This document shows, piece after piece, positions 1 through 6,102 of a stretch of DNA of 9,275 nt. Below the pieces are notes generated by a model, which saw only the letters and a program-made list of their open reading frames with translations, searched no databases and had not been told where the DNA came from. The translations under genes and the position numbers were made by a program. Numbering within the stretch: the first letter of the stretch is position 1; each line of letters opens with the position of its first letter. Source of the DNA: Pseudomonadota bacterium (GTDB taxonomy: Bacteria > Myxococcota_A > Polyangia > Polyangiales > Polyangiaceae); assembly GCA_023460875.1 (NCBI GenBank), contig JAEWOQ010000493.1:1-9275 (forward strand). The letters run 5' to 3'.

Positions 1-551
1 GTCCCTGGCGCGACCGCGTTGACGCGCACGTCTGGGGCGAGCTCGAGGCTCAGGGTGCGCATCAAGTGCCGCAGCGCCGCCTTGGACACCGTGTAGGCGA
101 GATAGTTCGGGTAGGGCGCGGTGGCGCTGGAGCAGGTGATGAACACGACGTTGCCGCGGCTCGCGCGCAGCGCGGGCGACGCCTGGTGTGCGAGGGCGAA
201 CGGGGCGGCGAGGTTGAGCCCGAGGGCCCGCCCGAGGGCGTCGTCGTCGAGGTCATCGTAGGGGATGCGCTCGAAGTTCGCCGCGCTGGGGACCAGCAGG
301 TCCAGACCGCCCAGCACCTCGACAGCGCGATCGACGAGCTCCCGCGCAGCGCGCGCTTCGCTCAGGTCCGCCTGCAGGAGGTCGGCGCGGCCCCCTCGAG
401 CGTGGATCTCCGCCGCAGTCCGCTCCGCGCCCGCCCGGCTCTGGTGATAGTGGACCACTACGTGGGCGCCACGATCCCCGAGCGCAAGGGCGATCGCTTG
501 CCCGAGCCGTTGCCCCGCGCCGGTCACGAGCGCTCGCAAAGGAGCCGTCAT
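1..551 (-). CDS. SDR family oxidoreductase, pteridine-reductase-like (3' end cut by window)
   Basis: Classical short-chain dehydrogenase/reductase; 183 N-terminal residues are visible and the C-terminus lies beyond the left edge. The Rossmann dinucleotide motif is TGAGQRLG (residues 10-17), the form seen in pteridine reductases and FolM rather than the common TGxxxGxG. HYHQSRAGAE (34-43) resembles the NADPH-binding 'HYxxSxxxA' stretch of that group. Asn113 lies in GLNLAAPF, the active-site YxxxK is Y153-K157 (YTVSK), and VRVNAVAPG ends the visible part. By family knowledge it should reduce a carbonyl or pterin with NAD(P)H in the cytoplasm; the substrate is not determinable. Oddities: the NNAG motif is replaced by PSAA (88-91), and the residue 13 before the catalytic Tyr is Cys140, followed by Ser141-Ser142, where Ser or Asp is expected. 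The ATG at 551 lies 9 nt after the lipoprotein stop with no clear Shine-Dalgarno, so the two are probably co-transcribed. Confidence 0.85.
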   Translation of the reverse strand, partial: MTAPLRALVTGAGQRLGQAIALALGDRGAHVVVHYHQSRAGAERTAAEIHARGGRADLLQADLSEARAARELVDRAVEVLGGLDLLVPSAANFERIPYDDLDDDALGRALGLNLAAPFALAHQASPALRASRGNVVFITCSSATAPYPNYLAYTVSKAALRHLMRTLSLELAPDVRVNAVAPG

Positions 552-560
552 GGGCACAGC

Positions 561-1349
561 TTAGCGCCGGAAGCTGACCTTCGCCGGCCAACTCCCGGGG
601 GAGCCGAAGGTGGCGCTCTTCACGGTCTCGACCAGGCAACGGGCGGTGGTGTCGCCCTGCTCGTCGCTGTGCGCGACGCCGACGCTGAGCACTCCGCCGT
701 TCGTCTTCACGTAGGCCGTGAGGAGGAACGGGCCTCCGCCGCCGCAGGCCGAGAGGTCGGGGCTCAGGGTGCCGAGGACCCGCTGGATGTCGTGATCGGA
801 CCAGGCCACGGGCGGGCGCACGTCACTGGGCGGATCGAAGCCGATGGAGCTGCGGGCGAGGCCGATGCGCCCCCCGACGGGCTTCGGCCAGCGGTGGCTC
901 TTCAGGGCATCGAGCATGCACTGCTCGGTCTCGTAGTCGCCGAGGTTCGACTGCTCGATGTGGGCGTGCCGCGCCGCCCCGGTCATGTCCACCTTGACCA
1001 AGAACTGCACGTCGCCGCCCAGGAACTTCACCCGGCGCTGCCCGTCCATGAGGCACTGCGCCAAGGAGGGGTAGGCCTTCTTGAAGGTCCGATCGACCTT
1101 CTCCTGGTTCATGCCCCCGAACTCCTGCATCACGTCGAGCTCTTCGTGGGTGTCCGTGTCCGCCTCCACGACCCACTCCGAGCCGGGAGACTCCGCCTGC
1201 TTGTCACTGCCACCGCAGCCGCTCAGGCCGAGCAACCCCGTCAGCAGCGCGCCGCCGACGACGGCGGCCCGCGTCGCTCCGCGTGGCGCGCGGGTGGGGG
1301 AATTGGACCGGGTGGTACAGCGGGCGGCAAGGACCGGAAATATAGTCAT
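561..1349 (-). CDS. Lipoprotein with two tandem AgmX/PglI-C-terminal-like domains
   Basis: Predicted secreted lipoprotein of 262 residues. A long basic N-terminus, a hydrophobic run (VVGGALLTGLLGLSGC) and a lipobox LSGC place the lipidated Cys at residue 45, followed by GGSD. The mature part holds two copies of a short domain. The first (about 85-172) has Cys99 and Cys144; the second (about 187-262) has Cys202 and Cys238. Each starts with a helix ending in a Cys, then beta strands of the type 'F.V.v.t.G.v..v.v..s', a second Cys and a short W/F-plus-P strand. This matches the pattern of the TonB-like C-terminal domains common in myxobacterial AgmX/PglI-type proteins, which I judge by pattern only. 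The four Cys suggest one disulfide per domain (inference). The start chosen is the ATG at 1349, with AAAGGG 9 nt upstream. An ATG at 1397 in the same frame lies inside a hairpin, lacks a ribosome site and would bury the signal peptide. No enzymatic motif is visible. Confidence 0.8.
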   Translation of the reverse strand: MTIFPVLAARCTTRSNSPTRAPRGATRAAVVGGALLTGLLGLSGCGGSDKQAESPGSEWVVEADTDTHEELDVMQEFGGMNQEKVDRTFKKAYPSLAQCLMDGQRRVKFLGGDVQFLVKVDMTGAARHAHIEQSNLGDYETEQCMLDALKSHRWPKPVGGRIGLARSSIGFDPPSDVRPPVAWSDHDIQRVLGTLSPDLSACGGGGPFLLTAYVKTNGGVLSVGVAHSDEQGDTTARCLVETVKSATFGSPGSWPAKVSFRR

Positions 1350-1395
1350 CGCGAATGGCCCTTTACCCAATGTCCACGGGCCTCGCCAGGGGTAC

Positions 1396-1423
1396 ATGCT
1401 CGGAATCTGCTGCGCCCGAGCAT
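1396..1423 (-). terminator. Hairpin overlapping the HAD stop codon
   Basis: Perfect 8-bp inverted repeat (ATGCTCGG / CCGAGCAT) with a 12-nt loop, starting at the stop codon of the HAD gene in the short gap before the lipoprotein gene. No T-run follows on the minus strand, so it is a weak terminator or an mRNA 3'-end stabiliser. Confidence 0.35.
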
Positions 1424-2334
1424 CACGGCTCCTGCGGTGGAGCGTCCATGAAGAGGACCGCGCGGGGGAGCTGGCCGAGGCGCTCGAGCAGCGCCGGCCG
1501 TGGCCGCACCAACACCGGAAGTTTGCTTTCGGAGAGCATCTCCGCGTCGAAGTCGCTGTCGCCGAACGCCGCCAGCCACGCCACGTTCCCCAACAGGCGC
1601 TTACCTGCGCGCACCTTGTCGGGGCCGTAGGGGAGGGAGCCTGCGAGCGCGGGGAGGAGCACGCCGTCCGCCGCTTGCCCGCGGCCCGCCACGATGTCCT
1701 CGGGCCCGAAGCCGAGATCGCGGGCGGCTTCTTCGACGACGATCTGCGGGGACGCAGAGACGATGACGGCGCGGAGCCGCGCCTCGCGGGCCCAGAGGAT
1801 CACGGGGAGCAAAGTGTGACGAATCTGTGAGAGGTGTCGCCGCCGCTTCAACGTGCGGCGCGTGTGCTCCCGGAGCTCTCCCTCCGTCCACCCCGCGTAA
1901 GCCCAGACCTGCAGCTCGCTGGTGGCGCGCTCCGAGTAGCGCCCCTCATCGAAGGCCCGCTGGATCTCCTGCGCGAGCAGGTTCGCGTCGGCGTCCTCCG
2001 GGCGCGCGCCCTGGAGCTCGAGATCGGCGCCCAGTCCGTGCGCCTCCACCTCGGCGAGCAGCGCCGAGCGCGCGTCTTCCCGGAGCAGCCGCTCGGTGAA
2101 GGCCTGGGTGAAGGTGTCGCTGCCGACGTCGCCCGCCCAGAGCGTGCCGTCCGCGTCGAAGACCAGCGCCGCCGGCCCCTTCGCGTCCGCGGCGAGCCGC
2201 TCGAGCCGTCGGATCAGCTGCAAGGCGTCGACGGGCTGTGGCCCGGAGCCGCTGCCGCGTGCTTCGACGAGCAGCGAGCCCTCGGGGGCGCTCAGCGAGG
2301 CGCTCGAGCGATCCAGGAGCGATTTCATCGTCAT
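1423..2334 (-). CDS. HAD-superfamily (HAD-IB, SerB/PgpC-like) phosphatase
   Basis: Haloacid-dehalogenase-fold phosphohydrolase of 303 residues. Motif I is FDADGTLW with nucleophile Asp60 and acid/base Asp62. Motif II is VSASP (Ser193). Motif III is Lys240 in YGPDKVRAGK, and motif IV is GDSDFD with Asp259 and Asp263. The long helical insertion after motif I (about residues 70-180) is a C1-type cap as in subfamily IB, which includes phosphoserine phosphatase, PgpC and phosphocholine phosphatases. It should hydrolyse a small phosphomonoester with Mg2+ in the cytoplasm. The ATG at 2334 shares its A with the TGA stop of the upstream nucleotidyltransferase (TGATG), which argues strongly for translational coupling and for this start over an in-frame ATG at 2382; an ATG at 2328 is also possible. 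The coupling suggests it acts on a substrate or product of the nucleotidyltransferase pathway (inference). The N-terminal ~50 residues before motif I are unusual and of unknown role. Confidence 0.85.
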   Translation of the reverse strand: MTMKSLLDRSSASLSAPEGSLLVEARGSGSGPQPVDALQLIRRLERLAADAKGPAALVFDADGTLWAGDVGSDTFTQAFTERLLREDARSALLAEVEAHGLGADLELQGARPEDADANLLAQEIQRAFDEGRYSERATSELQVWAYAGWTEGELREHTRRTLKRRRHLSQIRHTLLPVILWAREARLRAVIVSASPQIVVEEAARDLGFGPEDIVAGRGQAADGVLLPALAGSLPYGPDKVRAGKRLLGNVAWLAAFGDSDFDAEMLSESKLPVLVRPRPALLERLGQLPRAVLFMDAPPQEP

Positions 2335-3113
2335 CACCCGCCGGCGGCGCCCGGGCGGGATGCCCACCAGCGCGGCGCCCACTCGAGATCTTCGAGGGTG
2401 TCGATCTCCATGTAGGCTCCTTCGGTCGACTCCCGGTGCATCGGGGTGCCCGCCTCCAGCATGGTCTGGAGGAGATCGATCAGGTAGGCCTTCTCGAACG
2501 TGCGCCCCTCGCGGAACTCTCCCTCCGGGAAGCTCTCCGCGGCGCGATCGAAGGCCTCGATGAGCTGTCTGGCGCCCGCGGGGGACGCCTTCAGCACGCC
2601 GATGAACTCCCCCTGTGCCGCGTCGCTGTCGATGCGCCGACCGAGCTCGAGCACGCGGGATCCGTCCGCGCGCAGCTTCTCCGCGTCCGTCTCCGGGTGC
2701 TGCGAGCGGTGCACGTAGCGACGCCGCCAGGCCGTGTCGCAGCCGAGGACGAGATCATGAGGGCTCTGGGCCACCCGTCGGGCGATGGCCCCGTCGTAGA
2801 CGATATCCGCGTAGGTCGACACGAACCCGTCGCCGAGGTGAACCCGCGCGCACAGGAGGGAGGCGAGGATGTTGTTGTGTGCCCAGCGTTCGTTCCGAAC
2901 GAAGGTGAGCTCGGGGTAGCGTCCCCGGACGACCTCCTCCCGGTAGCCCGACACGAACACGACGTCGCGCCGAGGGAACCCCGCCTCCTCGAGGGCCTCG
3001 AGGATCCAGTCGAGCATGGATCGTCCCATCACGGGCACGAGGGTCTTCGGCACCTCGTCCGTCTCGGGTCCGAGCCGGCTCCCGCGGCCCGCGCCGATGA
3101 TGATGGCCTTCAT
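2334..3113 (-). CDS. LicC-like nucleotidyltransferase (sugar- or alcohol-phosphate NTP transferase)
   Basis: Single-domain nucleotidyltransferase of 259 residues. The N-terminal signature is IIIGAGRGSRLG (4-15) followed by PK at 22-23, the NTP-binding loop of sugar-nucleotide pyrophosphorylases. NERWAHNNILASL (74-86) and YADIVYD (101-107, metal ligand Asp103) match the 'N..y...NN..SL' and 'GDi' pattern of the LicC group (phosphocholine and related cytidylyltransferases, including those next to phosphonate genes). The C-terminal MEIDTLEDLEWA carries the second metal ligand, Asp228. It would activate a phosphorylated small molecule as a CDP- or other NDP-derivative; the substrate is unknown. 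The start at 3113 gives the canonical MKAIIIGAG N-terminus and lies 7 nt after the acs stop. GGAGC overlapping that stop and GGGACC just before the ATG could serve as ribosome sites. An in-frame ATG at 3251 would lie inside acs and add a non-homologous leader, so I rejected it. It is coupled to the following HAD gene. Confidence 0.85.
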   Translation of the reverse strand: MKAIIIGAGRGSRLGPETDEVPKTLVPVMGRSMLDWILEALEEAGFPRRDVVFVSGYREEVVRGRYPELTFVRNERWAHNNILASLLCARVHLGDGFVSTYADIVYDGAIARRVAQSPHDLVLGCDTAWRRRYVHRSQHPETDAEKLRADGSRVLELGRRIDSDAAQGEFIGVLKASPAGARQLIEAFDRAAESFPEGEFREGRTFEKAYLIDLLQTMLEAGTPMHRESTEGAYMEIDTLEDLEWAPRWWASRPGAAGG

Positions 3114-3120
3114 GGTCCCG

Positions 3121-5094
<1,974 letters not shown>

Positions 5095-5184
5095 GGTCTC
5101 CCCGCTGGCGGTGGTTCCACCCAGTCTAGGGCCCAACCCGCTGGCGGAACAGCGAGCATCGCCCGAGCGCTCCGGGCTCTTCGA

Positions 5185-5200
5185 TGCAAGCGCAGCACCT
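5185..5200 (-). promoter_or_regulatory. Possible sigma54 -24/-12 promoter for acs
   Basis: On the minus strand the sequence AGGTGCTGCGCTTGCA has GG and GC 12 nt apart and an intact TTGCA, matching the invariant parts of the sigma54 consensus (TGGCAC-N5-TTGCW). The CAC part is poor. Transcription would start near 5175, about 80 nt before the acs ATG. Chance matches are likely in this base composition, so this is a weak call. Confidence 0.25.
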
Positions 5201-5243
5201 GCAAGACGCAGCGAGCGCGCGACGCAGGAGGTTCGAAACGCAG

Positions 5244-5275
5244 CAAGGCCGCACGAAGCTCTTCGTGCGGCCTTG
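5244..5275. terminator. Perfect 15-bp inverted repeat (hairpin), candidate rpsT terminator or operator
   Basis: Arms CAAGGCCGCACGAAG and CTTCGTGCGGCCTTG with a 2-nt centre form an exact palindrome of 32 bp, the strongest hairpin in the window. It lies about 150 nt after the rpsT stop and about 150 nt before the acs ATG. No T-run follows on either strand, so it is not a textbook intrinsic terminator. A bidirectional transcription stop or a dyad protein-binding site upstream of acs are both possible. Confidence 0.5.
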
Positions 5276-5350
5276 GTGTCCGGCCTACCGTAAAGGCAGA
5301 TCGGGGGGCGCTCTGGGGGCGCTCGCGACTGCGCTTCGGCGTCCCGTCGA

Positions 5351-5401
5351 CCCGTTCTTCACGGGCGCGGCGCTAGACGAAGCGTCGTCTCTTTGGAGAC
5401 G
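5351..5401 (-). terminator. Cluster of short hairpins just after rpsT
   Basis: Three small stems follow the rpsT stop by about 20 to 70 nt: CGTCTC/GAGACG with loop TTTG (5386-5401), AGACGA/TCGTCT with loop AGCG (5375-5390) and CCCGT/ACGGG with loop TCTTC (5351-5365). The first two share bases and cannot form together. No T-run is present. They are plausible as a 3'-end or termination region of rpsT mRNA, but unproven. Confidence 0.3.
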
Positions 5402-5422
5402 CGGCGCGCCTCCTGGTCGAGC

Positions 5423-5689
5423 TCAGCCCGAGATCTTCTGCAGCGCCAGGGAGATCCGAGAGGTCGTCCGCGACGCGGTCTTCTTCGGGAGGATGCCCTT
5501 GCTCGCGGCGCGAGCCAGCGCGGAGGCGGCCAGGCGGACGGGCTCGGCAGCTGCCTGAGGATCTCCGCTCGCGATCGCGGCGCGTGCGCGCTTGACGGCA
5601 GTGCGGACGGCAGTGCGGACGGGACGATTGCGAGCCGTACGCTTGATGCGCTGACGGTTCCTCTTTTCGGCGGAGACGTGGTTGGCCAT
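5423..5689 (-). CDS. rpsT: 30S ribosomal protein S20 (bS20)
   Basis: Small basic ribosomal protein of 88 residues, the usual length. MANHVSAEKRNRQRIKRTARNRPVRT is a typical bS20 N-terminus (shown here as MANHVSAEKRNRQ then RIKRTARNR), and the C-terminal half has AASKGILPKK...SRTTSRIS, matching the conserved 'aaskGvihkNkAaRkkSRl' region. It binds 16S rRNA early in 30S assembly. The 12-bp duplication GCAGTGCGGACG (about 5598-5621) encodes the RTAVRTAV pair and fits the helical repeat of the protein. The start at 5689 gives the conserved MANH; the ribosome site is weak (GAG about 7 nt upstream). It follows the 52-aa basic gene by 55 nt, and both are probably read from the promoter at 5965-5993. 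In E. coli rpsT is controlled by S20 itself at translation; the tandem repeat directly before this start is a candidate for such control (inference). Confidence 0.97.
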   Translation of the reverse strand: MANHVSAEKRNRQRIKRTARNRPVRTAVRTAVKRARAAIASGDPQAAAEPVRLAASALARAASKGILPKKTASRTTSRISLALQKISG

Positions 5690-5699
5690 GAATGTGCTC

Positions 5700-5730
5700 G
5701 TAACTGGGGACGCGAGTAACTAGGACGCGA
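5700..5730. repeat. Near-perfect tandem repeat in the rpsT leader
   Basis: Two adjacent copies, GTAACTGGGGACGCGA (5700-5715) and GTAACTAGGACGCGA (5716-5730), differ by one base change and one single-base gap. They lie 11 to 41 nt upstream of the rpsT start, inside the presumed rpsT translation initiation region and after the stop of the 52-aa gene. Confidence 0.8.
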
Positions 5731-5744
5731 TGGACAGGCGAAGG

Positions 5745-5903
5745 TCAGCTCTTGCGAGCGTCGGGCGCCTTGGGGTCATACCCCTCGGGGTGGATCGGAA
5801 ACTCGGGGGTACCGGCCTTGGAGCGGGCGCGCTTCGCGGCGCGGCCAGCGGCCTTGGCGCGGATCTCGCGGCGGGTCTGCGTCTGCCTGGTGTTGGAAAC
5901 CAT
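5745..5903 (-). CDS. Unrecognised 52-residue basic protein upstream of rpsT
   Basis: A short open frame of 52 residues starts with MVSNTRQTQTRREIRAKAAG and continues with a strongly basic Ala/Lys/Arg helix (AAKRARSKAG). It ends in a different, non-helical tail containing FPIHPEGYDPKAP. Codon use is strongly G/C at third positions, like its neighbours, and the frame fills the space between a good promoter and rpsT, so I believe it is real. The start at 5903 has a weak ribosome site (CGAG about 6 nt upstream), much like that of rpsT. I do not recognise a family. The basic helical first half and position beside S20 suggest an RNA- or ribosome-associated protein (inference). It could also be a regulatory leader peptide, though its composition is not that of an attenuator peptide. 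Confidence 0.7.
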   Translation of the reverse strand: MVSNTRQTQTRREIRAKAAGRAAKRARSKAGTPEFPIHPEGYDPKAPDARKS

Positions 5904-5964
5904 GATGAACTCGACGGGGCTAGATACTGCCTCCGGGGCGCCTTCGACGGCCCGGGGGGCGGGG

Positions 5965-5993
5965 AATATGGGGGAACCCTAGGGTCTTGTCAA
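5965..5993 (-). promoter_or_regulatory. Sigma70-type promoter for the 52-aa gene and rpsT
   Basis: On the minus strand a perfect -35 TTGACA (5988-5993) is followed by a 17-bp spacer and a -10 CATATT (5965-5970, 4 of 6 matches). Transcription would begin near 5958, giving a leader of about 55 nt before the ATG at 5903. The spacer contains the perfect 10-bp palindrome ACCCTAGGGT (5976-5985). An AT-containing promoter stands out clearly in this GC-rich sequence. Confidence 0.7.
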
Positions 5994-5995
5994 CG

Positions 5996-6019
5996 CGGGG
6001 CGGCGACGGAAGCGCCCCG
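5996..6019 (-). terminator. GC-rich hairpin between the S1-like gene and the rpsT promoter
   Basis: Arms CGGGGCG and CGCCCCG (7 bp, perfect) enclose a 10-nt loop. It lies about 85 nt after the stop of the S1-like gene and directly abuts the -35 box of the next promoter. There is no T-run on the minus strand, so termination is plausible but unproven. Confidence 0.4.
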
Positions 6020-6020
6020 T

Positions 6021-6051
6021 TTGTCGTGTCTTGTCGTGTGGGCTTGTCGTG
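6021..6051. repeat. Three direct copies of TTGTCGTG upstream of the rpsT promoter
   Basis: The 8-mer TTGTCGTG occurs at 6021-6028, 6031-6038 and 6044-6051 (CACGACAA on the minus strand), with start spacings of 10 and 13 bp. The copies lie about 30 to 60 bp upstream of the -35 box of the promoter at 5965-5993, where an activator could bind. Confidence 0.7.
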
Positions 6052-6102
6052 GTGAGGGCCGCCGCTGAGATCCACCGACGCCTCGACGAGGAGGAAAGGT
6101 GT

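Larger units (their letters stand above)
5095..5422. other. Gene-free region between rpsT and acs, rich in inverted repeats
   Basis: This 328-bp stretch has no convincing gene on either strand. It holds, on the rpsT side, a series of short hairpins (5351-5365, 5375-5390, 5386-5401), a perfect 15-bp inverted repeat (5244-5275) and a possible sigma54-type element (5185-5200) upstream of acs. It probably carries the rpsT 3' untranslated region and termination signals plus the acs promoter. I found no good sigma70 promoter for acs; TAGACT at about 5124-5129 is a -10-like hexamer without a matching -35. Confidence 0.6.

Noticed and set aside
66..1451. Plus-strand open frame of 461 codons across the SDR and lipoprotein genes
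   Set aside because: It spans two minus-strand genes and their gap without any recognisable domain, whereas the minus-strand frames have clear family motifs.
2335..2382. Upstream in-frame ATG at 2382 for the HAD gene
   Set aside because: It overlaps the nucleotidyltransferase coding region by 49 nt and adds a non-conserved basic leader; the TGATG coupling at 2334 is a better start.
5225..5245. GGTTCGAAACG resembling a tRNA T-loop
   Set aside because: The flanking bases do not pair into a T stem and no anticodon or acceptor arm is present around it.
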